Shown: piece by piece, positions 6,964-14,863 of the stretch | How the letters are laid out: the number at the start of each line of letters is the position of its first letter | Position numbering within the stretch: the first letter of the stretch is position 1 | From: Clostridia bacterium | GTDB taxonomy: Bacteria; Bacillota; Clostridia; Lachnospirales; Bianqueaceae | Assembly (NCBI GenBank): GCA_900764045.1 | Contig: CAAFMN010000075.1 | Location: 1-37,604 of the forward strand | DNA length: 37,604 nucleotides | Direction of reading: 5' to 3' | Program-made: the position numbers and the translations under genes | The notes under the pieces: model-generated | What the model was told of the DNA's origin: nothing | Seen by the model: the letters and a program-made list of their open reading frames with translations, nothing else | Database searches by the model: none

Positions 6964-7947
6964 ATGAAGTGGGGAATTTTGGCTACTGGTACGATTGCCA
7001 AAAAGTTTGCGTCTACGGTGAATCAGATGGGCGCGGAGGGACAACAGCTCGCCTCTGTGGGTTCACGGCATCTGGACAGCGCGAAGGCTTTTGCGTTGGA
7101 GTATACGATTCCGAGTTACTATGGTTCCTATGAGGCGCTTGCCGCCGATCCGGAGGTGGAGGCGATCTATGTTGCCACGCCCAACACCATGCACTACGAG
7201 AACTGCAAGCTCTGCCTGGAACATGGGAAGCATGTCCTGTGCGAAAAGCCCTTTACCATCAATGAGGAGCAGGCGCGGGAACTGTACCGACTGGCGGAAG
7301 AGAAGCACCTCTTTATCATGGAGGCATTCTGGATCTGGCTGCTACCGTTGTATGACCGGCTGCGCAGCATCCTTGCGGCCGGGACAATTGGTCAGGTGAA
7401 GCAGATTACCTGCCAGTATGGATTTGTGGCATCCGGCGCCCGGAAGGACCGCAAGTTCAATTCGAGCCTGGGCGGCGGAGCGCTGCTGGACATCGGCATT
7501 TATAATCTGGGATTTCTGCGTATCCTCACCGGACAGGATCCCCAAAAGGTGGAGACAAAGGAAGTCCATATCAACGAGTACGGCACTGACGATTACAGCC
7601 GTCTGCTATTGACTTATCCGGGCGGCTGCGCCGCGGAGTCGGTTCAGACCATCGGGCAGGAGCTGGAGCGTAACGCGCGTATTGTGGGGACCAAGGGCAG
7701 TATTTTCCTGCCGGATTTCCAGCATGCCGAGACGATGACACTGGAAGTGAAGGGCTGGGAGCCGGAGGTGATTCAGTGCCCGGTGGACATCAACGGCTTT
7801 GAGTATGAGATTCGGGAAGCAAGCCGCTGCGTGACGCTGGGACATAGCGCCAGTTCGCGTTATACCCCGGAAGACAGCCTGGCGCTGTCCCGGTTGATGT
7901 ATAAAATCCGCATGGACTGGAACATGAAGTTTGAAGGAGAGGCGTAA
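6964..7947 (+). CDS. Gfo/Idh/MocA-family NAD(P)-dependent oxidoreductase
   Basis: 327 residues. The N-terminal Rossmann domain begins WGILATGTIAKKFA, a GxGxxA-type dinucleotide loop. The family's catalytic-lysine motif CEKPF is near residue 97, and the C-terminal alpha/beta domain contains GGGALLDIGIYNL near 170-182. The overall sequence resembles the dihydrodiol-dehydrogenase-like branch, which oxidises or reduces sugars, inositols or related cyclic diols in the cytosol; the actual substrate is not evident. It is a single-gene unit with its own promoter, a GGGGG ribosome site and a terminator. Length is normal for the family. Confidence 0.88.
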   Translation: MKWGILATGTIAKKFASTVNQMGAEGQQLASVGSRHLDSAKAFALEYTIPSYYGSYEALAADPEVEAIYVATPNTMHYENCKLCLEHGKHVLCEKPFTINEEQARELYRLAEEKHLFIMEAFWIWLLPLYDRLRSILAAGTIGQVKQITCQYGFVASGARKDRKFNSSLGGGALLDIGIYNLGFLRILTGQDPQKVETKEVHINEYGTDDYSRLLLTYPGGCAAESVQTIGQELERNARIVGTKGSIFLPDFQHAETMTLEVKGWEPEVIQCPVDINGFEYEIREASRCVTLGHSASSRYTPEDSLALSRLMYKIRMDWNMKFEGEA

Positions 7948-7970
7948 GCACGGGCCTTGCAAAAACATAC

Positions 7971-8016
7971 AAACACCTGACCATGGCAGTGAGCCAGAGG
8001 CAGGTGTTTTTCTATT
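7971..8016 (+). terminator. Terminator of the oxidoreductase gene
   Basis: AAACACCTG (7971-7979) pairs with CAGGTGTTT (8001-8009) across a 21-base loop and runs into TTTTCTATTTC. It lies 24 bases after the stop codon. Confidence 0.75.
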
Positions 8017-8150
8017 TCACAAAAATGTGATAATTCGCGAAAATTTTCACTAGAAATACGAATGAGTCCTGGTATGCCATGAAATCAGCATTTTATGTAT
8101 CGGCAAAATAATATAAAATAAGTAAAAGTATATGGATTTGTTGCCGGTAA

Positions 8151-8161
8151 TGTGGTATACT
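8151..8161 (+). promoter_or_regulatory. Extended -10 promoter of the fic gene
   Basis: TGGTATACT fits the extended -10 pattern TGnTATAAT with one change and lies ~38 bases before the ATG at 8199. No convincing -35 is present 17 bases upstream, as is usual for extended -10 promoters. The sequence from about 8017 to 8150 is AT-rich and shows no gene. Confidence 0.45.
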
Positions 8162-8198
8162 AACCATAGTGTAATTTTGTATGAAAGGAGGGCGGCAG

Positions 8199-9089
8199 AT
8201 GCGGTATCTTTCCGTTGCTGAGATAGCGAAAAAGTGGGATGTATCAGAACGTAGTGTGAGAAATTATTGTGCAAAAAAGCGTGTATCGGGAGCGTTTCTT
8301 GCCGGAAAGACCTGGAATATTCCAGCAAACGCGGAAAAACCGGAGCGCTCTAACAAGAAAAAAGAACATCCGACGACCCTGCTGGATATTTTGCGGGAAG
8401 AGAAGGCAAATAAATATTCCGGCGGTATTTATCATAAGACGCAGATTGATTTGACATATAATTCAAATCATATGGAGGGCAGCCGCCTGACCCACGATCA
8501 GACTCGCTATATATTCGAGACGAATACCATTGGTGTAGAGAAAGATGTACTCAATGTGGATGATGTGATGGAAACAGTAAATCATTTCCGCTGTATCGAT
8601 ATGATTATTGATCATGCAAAAGCAATATTGACGGAAAAATTTATCAAGGAACTGCATCTGATTTTGAAGAATGGCACTAGCGATTCCAGAAAGGATTGGT
8701 TCGTTGTTGGTGATTACAAGAAGCTGCCCAATGATGTTGGCGGTATGAATACTGCGCTTCCGGAAGAGGTTGCGGATAGGATAAAGGAATTGCTGACGGA
8801 GTACAATAGTAAGGGAGAAAAGACCTTGGAAGACATTCTGGATTTTCATGTAAGATTGGAGCGCATCCACCCGTTTCAGGATGGGAATGGTCGTGTGGGC
8901 CGATTGATTATGTTCAAGGAATGTCTGAAATACAATATTGTTCCATTTATTATTGAGGATGATATGAAAATGTTTTATTATCGTGGGTTGAAAAAATGGA
9001 ACGATGAAAAAGGGTATTTGATGGATATTTGCCTGGCCGCACAAGATAGATATAAGAAGTATTTGGATTATTTTCGACTCGCATATTAA
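8199..9089 (+). CDS. Fic-domain protein with N-terminal helix-turn-helix
   Basis: 296 residues from the ATG at 8199, preferred over the in-frame ATG at 8181 because GAAAGGAGGG lies between them. Residues 1-45 form a MerR/excisionase-like DNA-binding domain (YLSVAEIAKKWDVSERSVRN). The inhibitory helix motif S89-xxx-E93-G fits the (S/T)xxxE(G/N) rule and precedes the Fic fold, so the enzyme is self-inhibited. The catalytic motif HPFQDGNGRVGR at 224-235 is complete. Fic enzymes transfer AMP or another nucleotide part to hydroxyl groups of target proteins; the target is unknown. The HTH suggests it also binds DNA, perhaps its own promoter. The gene is clearly richer in A+T than its neighbours, and near-identical proteins occur across gut Firmicutes, which suggests horizontal acquisition. 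Its TAA overlaps the next ATG by one base. Confidence 0.93.
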   Translation: MRYLSVAEIAKKWDVSERSVRNYCAKKRVSGAFLAGKTWNIPANAEKPERSNKKKEHPTTLLDILREEKANKYSGGIYHKTQIDLTYNSNHMEGSRLTHDQTRYIFETNTIGVEKDVLNVDDVMETVNHFRCIDMIIDHAKAILTEKFIKELHLILKNGTSDSRKDWFVVGDYKKLPNDVGGMNTALPEEVADRIKELLTEYNSKGEKTLEDILDFHVRLERIHPFQDGNGRVGRLIMFKECLKYNIVPFIIEDDMKMFYYRGLKKWNDEKGYLMDICLAAQDRYKKYLDYFRLAY

Positions 9090-9841
9090 TGAAAATTAGT
9101 ACCACTGGTTACCTCATCATAGAAGGAAACAGGGCCGAGTTCGCGAATCTGAAAATGCAGAAGGGAACGTTGATCTGTAATGCTCTGTCGGTCTCTCAGG
9201 GTTCGGAGTTTAGTGGAGGAACTGTTCTCTCTGAAAGAGCGGCCACTGGAAATACTTCTGAAGACAATGCGGACGGTTATCCCTTGGGCAGAACCGCTGC
9301 GGAGATCTGGGTTACGGACTGGTTCAACCTGTACCTGAACCGCTATTCGGTTACCTTTACGGCGGATGGGTTCGCCACCGAATACGGCACGTCTTCCGGA
9401 AAAGGGAGCTATACCTTTGACGCGTCCAGAAGCTTTTCCTATCAGGGAAACATCCGGTTGTCAGAGGAAGGCGCAGAGACGAAGCGAAGTAACACTTTTG
9501 GAACAACAAATTCGACAAATGAAGCGCCTCTTACATTTACAAAAGGCTCCGCTACCACCAATATGATCTATTTCACCAGAGATTTTGAGAATCTCTCGGA
9601 AGGAAAACAGCAGCGGGAGATTGTTCTCAGTAATCTGATCCAGACATATACCGAGCGGGGAGCCAAGCAAACGGTTCTGGAGAACTTCATTGTTGTGTCC
9701 GGCTCGGATGGTACCGTAAACGGCGGTAAATCCACCGTGACGATTACGATTCCCGGAGAAGCAGGAACATACCGTGTCCGCTTCTCAATCAAGGGGACCA
9801 GCGAATGGGACGATGTGTACTGTTCGTTTATCGTAAAGTAA
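9089..9841 (+). CDS. Orphan beta-rich protein, possible fragment of a surface protein
   Basis: 250 residues, not recognised. It lacks a signal peptide or membrane helix and is rich in Thr, Ser, Gly and Asn. The first ~55 residues look like short beta strands (GYLIIEGNRAEFANL, GTLICNALSVSQGSEFSGG), as in beta-helix or filamentous surface proteins. The last ~50 residues (STVTITIPGEAGTYRVRFSI) look like an Ig-like beta sandwich. The ATG at 9089 overlaps the fic stop (TAATG) with no ribosome binding site. Base composition changes sharply at this point, from AT-rich fic to about balanced. The start may therefore be an accident of a junction, leaving the C-terminal part of a longer gene whose 5' end was lost when the fic DNA arrived; translational coupling to fic is the alternative. 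No function is proposed. Confidence 0.45.
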   Translation: MKISTTGYLIIEGNRAEFANLKMQKGTLICNALSVSQGSEFSGGTVLSERAATGNTSEDNADGYPLGRTAAEIWVTDWFNLYLNRYSVTFTADGFATEYGTSSGKGSYTFDASRSFSYQGNIRLSEEGAETKRSNTFGTTNSTNEAPLTFTKGSATTNMIYFTRDFENLSEGKQQREIVLSNLIQTYTERGAKQTVLENFIVVSGSDGTVNGGKSTVTITIPGEAGTYRVRFSIKGTSEWDDVYCSFIVK

Positions 9842-9937
9842 TGAAAACGTAAGTGCTTCATGGAGAAAACCGGCAGGTCCTATGATCAGGGCCTGACGGT
9901 TCATCGTAACAGCAGAGAATTGCCAAGGAGGTATAGC

Positions 9938-11017
9938 ATGACATCATGGAAGCAGATTGAGCAGACAGTGCAGCAGGCGGTAGAGCGCGGAGATATCCCC
10001 TCTGCGGCGATTGGGATCGGCAGCATGAACCGTGTATATGTACAGTCTGCCTTTGGAAATACCAGTATAACCGAGCAGGGCAGGCCGGTGGATACTCATA
10101 CTCTGTACGATATGGCGAGCCTGACCAAGGTCATGGCGACGTCCATGGTAGCGTTTTATATGATTGAGAATGGGATGCTGCGCTTAAATGACCGGATTGG
10201 GGATTTTATGGCGGCTCCGGTATATAAAAAGGACGTAACGATTCGTCAGCTGATGACGCATACAGGCGGATTTCAGGCGGATTTTAAGCTGGAGCCGCTG
10301 ATACGGCGGCCGGAAGAAGCCGCGGCCTGTATTCTTCGCAGACCCCTGTTCTGCCCGCCGGGCAAGCGTGTCGTCTATAGCTGCATGGGATATATTGTTT
10401 TGGGACGGATTCTGGAGAGCATCAGCGGGAAAGGACTGGACCAGATGGCCAGAGAATGGGTGTTTGAGCCGCTGGGGATGACGCAGACAGGGTATCGTCC
10501 TTTTACAGAGCTTCACGCGGCTCTGGATGCGGGCACGCAGGAGAACATTGCGTGGACGGAGTTGGATCCGGTGTCCAAACGGTATCTGGCAGGCGTAGTG
10601 CATGATGAGAACGCGAGGACGTTGCAGGGAGTTTCGGGCAATGCGGGTGTCTTCAGTACATTGGAGGACATGATGAAGATGGGACGGATGCTTGCCAGAG
10701 GCGGGGACGGATATCTGAGCCGTGCCATGCTGAAGGCCGCGACGCAGAACTATACGCCGGGTATGGAGGAAAACCGCGGGTTAGGATTTCAGCTTTGGGA
10801 CAGTAATTCATTTTTCGGAGATCTGATGGGGCCGGAGAGTTTTGGACATAATGGGTATACAGGGACCAGCCTGGCAGTGGATCCGCAGAATGGCCTGTAT
10901 GTCGTCTTGCTGACCAATCGGGTACATCCTTCCAGAAAAAACGACGCCATTTTCCGTTTGCGGCATCTGGTTCACAATATGGCTGCCGCCGCCTATACAT
11001 CCGGAGGGAAAAAATAA
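9938..11017 (+). CDS. Class C beta-lactamase-related serine hydrolase
   Basis: 359 residues from the ATG at 9938, chosen because AAGGAGG lies eight bases upstream. The nucleophile motif is S61-L-T-K64. The second motif, normally Y-x-N, is Y147-S-C here. The third motif is H-N-G in SFGHNGYTGTS near residue 310. The fold is that of esterase EstB/AmpC/penicillin-binding-protein relatives (Pfam beta-lactamase). There is no signal peptide, so a cytoplasmic esterase or peptidase acting on small amides or esters is more likely than antibiotic resistance. The neighbours give no pathway hint. The Y-S-C variant replaces the Asn that usually helps position the substrate. Confidence 0.88.
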   Translation: MTSWKQIEQTVQQAVERGDIPSAAIGIGSMNRVYVQSAFGNTSITEQGRPVDTHTLYDMASLTKVMATSMVAFYMIENGMLRLNDRIGDFMAAPVYKKDVTIRQLMTHTGGFQADFKLEPLIRRPEEAAACILRRPLFCPPGKRVVYSCMGYIVLGRILESISGKGLDQMAREWVFEPLGMTQTGYRPFTELHAALDAGTQENIAWTELDPVSKRYLAGVVHDENARTLQGVSGNAGVFSTLEDMMKMGRMLARGGDGYLSRAMLKAATQNYTPGMEENRGLGFQLWDSNSFFGDLMGPESFGHNGYTGTSLAVDPQNGLYVVLLTNRVHPSRKNDAIFRLRHLVHNMAAAAYTSGGKK

Positions 11018-11034
11018 ATTTTTTCCACTTTTTT

Positions 11035-11063
11035 ATGACAGAACGCGTATATTGGGGTATAAT
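11035..11063 (+). promoter_or_regulatory. Promoter of the DUF4342 gene
   Basis: ATGACA (11035-11040), a 17-base spacer and a perfect TATAAT (11058-11063) lie just after the hydrolase stop. The gene starts ~38 bases further on, with GAAGGAGGG. Confidence 0.75.
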
Positions 11064-11101
11064 AAAAAGGACGATCTGTAATCCATGAAGGAGGGATAGA
11101 G

Positions 11102-11590
11102 ATGGAGCACTATGAGATGGTAGAACAGCTGGTACTCAAGACCGGCGTGACCTATGAAGAGGCCAAGGAAGCCTTGGAGACATGCAATTGGGATCTCTGG
11201 GAGGCCTTTGACTATTTGGAAAAGCTGGGTAAGGTAGAAAAAAATACGGCAGGGACAGAGAATATGGAGGAAGGAAAAAGCATGGGATTCGGAGAGGCAT
11301 GCGGACGTTTCTTCGGATTTATCGCGGCGCTGATTGAAAAAGGAAATCAAAATTATCTGGATATCCTTCACAAGGGTAAGCATGTCCTTAGTCTGTCGGT
11401 AACGGTTCTGGTGCTTTTATTGCTGCTGGGATTCTGGTGTGTGATTCCGCTGATGATTGTCGGACTGTTCTTTCAGTTTCAATATCGTTTCCGCGGAACC
11501 GCCAAAGAAAAGGAAGTTAACGATATGCTGAATCGTGCGTCCAACGCGGCCGAGAGCGTAAAGCGCGAGATGAAAGGTAAAAAGGGCTGA
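11102..11590 (+). CDS. DUF4342 protein: UBA/TS-N-like domain plus membrane segment
   Basis: 162 residues. Residues 1-45 form a three-helix UBA/TS-N-like fold as at the start of elongation factor Ts (LVLKTGVTYEEAKEALETCNWDLWEAFDYL). After a polar linker there is an amphipathic stretch, then a strongly hydrophobic region at ~97-127 that could span the membrane once or twice, and a basic C-terminal tail (VKREMKGKKG). This architecture matches DUF4342 proteins common in Clostridia, whose function is unknown; a membrane-bound protein that binds another protein through its UBA-like domain is the reasonable reading. Single gene with its own promoter and terminator; ATG at 11102 preceded by GAAGGAGGG. 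Confidence 0.82.
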   Translation: MEHYEMVEQLVLKTGVTYEEAKEALETCNWDLWEAFDYLEKLGKVEKNTAGTENMEEGKSMGFGEACGRFFGFIAALIEKGNQNYLDILHKGKHVLSLSVTVLVLLLLLGFWCVIPLMIVGLFFQFQYRFRGTAKEKEVNDMLNRASNAAESVKREMKGKKG

Positions 11591-11610
11591 GAAAATCGGC
11601 CCTTTTTCTT
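11581..11610 (+). terminator. Terminator of the DUF4342 gene
   Basis: AAAGGGCTGA (11581-11590, containing the stop codon) pairs with TCGGCCCTTT (11596-11605) with one wobble, followed by TTCTT. The repeat array starts directly at its end. Confidence 0.85.
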
Positions 11611-11955
11611 ATACCAAAACTCTGGTGGGAATGAGGCGAGGCTCTTGGGTGTACGAGAATCCTATAGGTAACCTCTGGATTTTTGAAATAATCTGGTACA
11701 CTTTGGTGAGGGAGACTCTTGCGTATACCATGATTGGATAGGTTTTCTCTGGATTTTCCAGAAATTCTGGTACACCTTTGAGAATGAGATTATTACGTGT
11801 GCCAAGATTCTATATGTTCCTCTGGTTTTTTCAAAATAATCTGGTACATTTTAAGAAGATGAGGCTCTGAACTGCTCCCTGTCTATTTGACAGGAAGCAG
11901 TTCACTCTTATGTGTACCAGATTTTTATAGTTTTTTTCTTGATTTTTTACGGAGG
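11609..11955. repeat. Palindromic ~73-bp tandem repeat array, copy 2
   Basis: Units start at 11621, 11692, 11766 and 11840 (steps 71, 74, 74). Each has the TCTGGTACA...(T/C)GTACC palindrome and the conserved TATAGG...CTCTGGAT spacer of copy 1. The left border CTTATACCaAAAC matches the left border of copy 1 (CTTATACCcAAAAC). The last unit contains the same nested hairpin (11868-11904), with one mismatch against the perfect version at 1141. To the right, GGGACGGACTTCT leads into nuclease 3' sequence, as at 1248. Order and orientation equal those of copy 1. No gene lies within the array. Confidence 0.9.
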
Positions 11956-11979
11956 GACGGACTTCTGGGGGAGGTCGGA

Positions 11980-12264
11980 TCAATAATAAGAATTGTTATT
12001 TTTGTTCTTTTTAATCAGTTTTCTTGCTTTGGAAGCTGACAGAACCCCGCGGATTACTAATTGCCAGAGGATTCTAGGTGCTTGAAAATGTCTATGGAAG
12101 CTTGTGATGATCAGATTCTCTACAGCCTGTAAGGCCGAGGCTTTGATCTGGCGGATCTCCATGTCTGAAAGGAAGTGATGCGTTGCCCGGACCGAAGCTT
12201 CCCAGAGCGACAAGAGCTGCTCCGACAGCGGAGGTGTTATGGCAGAAACTTCGTATAATTTCAT
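11980..12264 (-). pseudogene. Chimera: GNAT acetyltransferase N-terminus fused to nuclease C-terminus
   Basis: The ATG at 12264 starts two bases after the stop of the MATE gene. Residues 1-48 (VSAITPPLSEQLLSLWEASV, then RATHHFLSDMEIRQI) are the start of a GNAT-family N-acetyltransferase, including the ATHHFL motif. From residue ~49 the frame continues as NLIITSFHRHFQAPRILWQL, the C-terminus of the nuclease family found at 1290-1988, to the stop at 11980. The acetyl-CoA-binding part of the GNAT gene is absent, and no remnant is seen beyond the array. The protein should be non-functional. It records a recombination in which nuclease 3' sequence and its array replaced the 3' part of a host gene. 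Originally this was a MATE-GNAT operon. Confidence 0.7.
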
Positions 12265-12266
12265 AA

Positions 12267-13616
12267 TCACTGGGAATCGCCTTTTTGATAGATGCTGCGC
12301 CATTTCCCGGTGCGGTATTGCCGGTAGGAGATCAGCCAGTTCAGAAACCAGCCAATAGGAACAGCGTACCAGACCATGGCAATGCCCCAGATCGGCGCAA
12401 AGATCATAGCAACAGCGACGCGGACCAGGAGATTAACAAGATTGGCGATGGTAAACATTTTCATATCACCGGCTCCGCGCAGCAGGCTGTCCACGGCCAT
12501 CTTGAAGCCGATCAGACAGAAGAACCAGCCGATGAAGCGCAGATAGTTTTCACCGGTTTCCAGCGCTGTGGCCGTACCGCTCTCACCAAGGAAAAATGTG
12601 ATGAAGGGACGGTAGAATAGCTCCAGAGCGATGCAGAGGAAAACGGCGCAGACGATGACCATCCGATTGGCGATATGATATCCGGAAGTAACCCGATCAT
12701 ACCGTCCCGCACCGATATTCTGCGCGGTATAGGCAGAGAGGGCGTTGCCGATACTGATCATCGGGACAATACAGAGGGATTCGATGCGCATTCCGGCAGA
12801 GAATCCGGCGAGGGCCTGAGAGCCGAAGCTATTGACAACGGACTGTACCAGCATCATGCCGATGGAGACAGTGGACTGCTGCAGCATGGAGGGCAGAGCG
12901 ATCCGGGTCATGGCCGAGAGCTCCGCGGTGTCAAATAAGGGGGCTTTTCCGCAGTGCAGCGCTTTGAGTTCTCGCAAGAAAAAGAAGAAGGACAGGATGG
13001 CAGAGAGGCCCTGCGCAATCAGCGTTGCCCAGGCGGCGCCGGCCACACCCCACTGAAAGACCGTGACCATAAGAAGATCCAGCGCCACATTCAAGACAGA
13101 GGAAAAGATCAGGAAATATAGCGGGATTCGGGATTTTCCAAGGGCATTGAACATGGAGGAGAGGATATTATACAGAAATAAAAAGGGCAGACCCAGAAAA
13201 TAGATATTCAGGTATTCCGCGGCCTGGTCCAGGACATCCTCCGGAGTCTGGAGCAGGAACATGATCTGACGGCTCAAGAGAAGTCCGATACCGCCCAAGA
13301 GGAGGCTCAGGATTCCGAAGGCGATGAACGAAGTGGTAAAAGCACGCTTGACATCCGTATATCGGTGTGCGCCATAGTATCGGCCGACAACAACGGAAGC
13401 GCCCATGCCGCCGCCTACAGCGATACAGATAAATACATTGGTCAGAGAATAAGAAGCACCGACGGCAGCCAGCGCGCCTTCACTGACATAACGGCCGACG
13501 ATGGCAGAATCGGCCATCGTATAAAGCTGCTGAAAAAGATTGCCGATTACGATGGGCAGAGCAAAGATCAATAGTGCGCTCAGCGGTTTCTTTTGAACCA
13601 GATAGTCATTCTTCAT
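12267..13616 (-). CDS. MATE-family efflux transporter
   Basis: 449 residues with twelve predicted membrane helices in two similar halves. The start LPIVIGNLFQQLYTMADSAI and the later LPSMLQQSTVSIGM are the paired first helices typical of bacterial DinF/NorM-type MATE proteins, which export cationic compounds in exchange for Na+ or H+ across the cytoplasmic membrane. GGAGGA lies ahead of the ATG at 13616. It was followed by a GNAT acetyltransferase gene, now broken; an exporter plus an acetylating enzyme would fit detoxification, but the substrate is unknown. It may read on from the purine genes upstream, past the hairpin at 13638. Confidence 0.92.
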   Translation of the reverse strand: MKNDYLVQKKPLSALLIFALPIVIGNLFQQLYTMADSAIVGRYVSEGALAAVGASYSLTNVFICIAVGGGMGASVVVGRYYGAHRYTDVKRAFTTSFIAFGILSLLLGGIGLLLSRQIMFLLQTPEDVLDQAAEYLNIYFLGLPFLFLYNILSSMFNALGKSRIPLYFLIFSSVLNVALDLLMVTVFQWGVAGAAWATLIAQGLSAILSFFFFLRELKALHCGKAPLFDTAELSAMTRIALPSMLQQSTVSIGMMLVQSVVNSFGSQALAGFSAGMRIESLCIVPMISIGNALSAYTAQNIGAGRYDRVTSGYHIANRMVIVCAVFLCIALELFYRPFITFFLGESGTATALETGENYLRFIGWFFCLIGFKMAVDSLLRGAGDMKMFTIANLVNLLVRVAVAMIFAPIWGIAMVWYAVPIGWFLNWLISYRQYRTGKWRSIYQKGDSQ

Positions 13617-13637
13617 GAAATCCTCCGAAAGCAGGAA

Positions 13638-13664
13638 GAGAGCTGCCGATCCGGCAGCCCTCTC
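13638..13664 (-). terminator. Hairpin between AICAR transformylase and MATE genes
   Basis: GCTGCCG and CGGCAGC form a perfect 7-bp stem extended by GAGAG/CTCTC with a bulge. On the minus strand it is followed by the weakly T-rich TTCCTGCTTTC. It lies directly after the purine operon stop and may be a partial terminator. Confidence 0.55.
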
Positions 13665-13670
13665 TGGAAA

Positions 13671-14849
13671 TTAATGATGGAACAAACGCAGGCCGGTAAA
13701 TGCCATTACCATGTTATGCTTATCGCAGGCAGCGATGACATTGTCGTCACGGACGGAACCGCCGGGTTCAGCCACATACTGGACACCGCTCTTGAAAGCA
13801 CGTTCGATATTATCGCCAAACGGGAAGAACGCGTCGGATCCCAGCGCCACGCCGGTCAGCTTGTTCAGCCAGGCGCGCTTCTCTTCCACGGTGAAGACAG
13901 GGGGCTTTTCAGTGAAGGTATTTTCCCAGACGCCGTCAGCCAGAAGGTCCATATATTCATCGCCGATATACAGATCGATAGCATTATCGCGGTCCGGGCG
14001 GCTGATCTTGTCCTTGAAGGGCAGATTCAGAACCTGCGGAGACTGGCGCAGCCACCAGTTGTCTGCCTTGCTGCCCGCGAGACGGGTGCAGTGGATACGG
14101 GACTGCTGTCCGGCGCCGATGCCGATGGCCTGTCCGTCCTTGACATAGCAAACGGAGTTGGACTGTGTGTACTTCAGCGTGATCATGGCGATTGCCAGAT
14201 CCATCTTGGCCTGATCCGGCAGGTCCTTGTTCTGTGTTACGATATTGGAGAAGAAGTTCTCATCGATTTTCAACTCATTGCGTCCCTGCTCAAAGGTGAT
14301 GCCGTAGACCTGCTTGCGCTCCAGAGGCGCGGGCTTATATGCCGGATCGATCTGGAGAACACAGTATGCGCCGTTTTTCTTTTGACGCAGCAGCTCCAGT
14401 GCCTTGGGCTCATATCCGGGAGCGATCACGCCGTCCGATACCTCTCGCTTGATCAGGCGGGCCGTCGGGACATCGCAGACATCCGACAGAGCGATAAAAT
14501 CGCCGAAGGAGGACATGCGGTCAGCGCCGCGGGCACGAGCGTATGCGCAGGAAAGCGGGGAGAAGGTCTTGACGTCGTCTACCCAATAGATCTTGCGCAG
14601 CGTATCGGTCAGGGGCAAGCCGACAGCGGCTCCGGCAGGAGAAACATGTTTGAAGGAGGTCGCCGCGGGCAGACCGCTGACGGCCTTGAGTTCGGACACC
14701 AGCTGCCAGCCGTTTAAGGCGTCTAACAGGTTGATATAGCCGGGACGGCCGGAGAGAACCTGGATTGGCAGATCGCTGCCGTCCTCCATAAAGATGCAGG
14801 AAGGTTTCTGATTCGGATTGCAACCGTATTTTAACTGCATTTCATTCAT
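13671..14849 (-). CDS. purH: AICAR transformylase (stand-alone PurH C-terminal domain)
   Basis: 392 residues, corresponding to the formyltransferase half of PurH only; bifunctional PurH is ~510-530 residues with an N-terminal IMP cyclohydrolase domain that is absent here. The catalytic Lys-His pair lies in SFKHVSPAGAA near residue 66, matching the KHxNPCG motif with changes. The enzyme transfers a formyl group from 10-formyl-tetrahydrofolate to AICAR, the penultimate step of IMP synthesis in the cytosol. The missing cyclohydrolase is supplied by the gene 14 bases upstream in the same operon. The start at 14849 has AAAGGAG. The operon is governed by the ZTP riboswitch, which senses AICAR-type folate stress. 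Confidence 0.93.
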   Translation of the reverse strand: MNEMQLKYGCNPNQKPSCIFMEDGSDLPIQVLSGRPGYINLLDALNGWQLVSELKAVSGLPAATSFKHVSPAGAAVGLPLTDTLRKIYWVDDVKTFSPLSCAYARARGADRMSSFGDFIALSDVCDVPTARLIKREVSDGVIAPGYEPKALELLRQKKNGAYCVLQIDPAYKPAPLERKQVYGITFEQGRNELKIDENFFSNIVTQNKDLPDQAKMDLAIAMITLKYTQSNSVCYVKDGQAIGIGAGQQSRIHCTRLAGSKADNWWLRQSPQVLNLPFKDKISRPDRDNAIDLYIGDEYMDLLADGVWENTFTEKPPVFTVEEKRAWLNKLTGVALGSDAFFPFGDNIERAFKSGVQYVAEPGGSVRDDNVIAACDKHNMVMAFTGLRLFHH

Positions 14850-14863
14850 GATCTCAGACTCCT

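Noticed and set aside
12267..12303. Extension of the GNAT-nuclease chimera upstream to a start at 12303
   Set aside because: That start lies within the end of the MATE gene; the ATG at 12264, two bases after the MATE stop, matches the GNAT N-terminus.
13593..14717. 374-residue plus-strand ORF opposite the AICAR transformylase gene
   Set aside because: Its translation has no family features and it lies wholly antisense to a well-recognised gene; it is a frame shadow of GC-biased codons.
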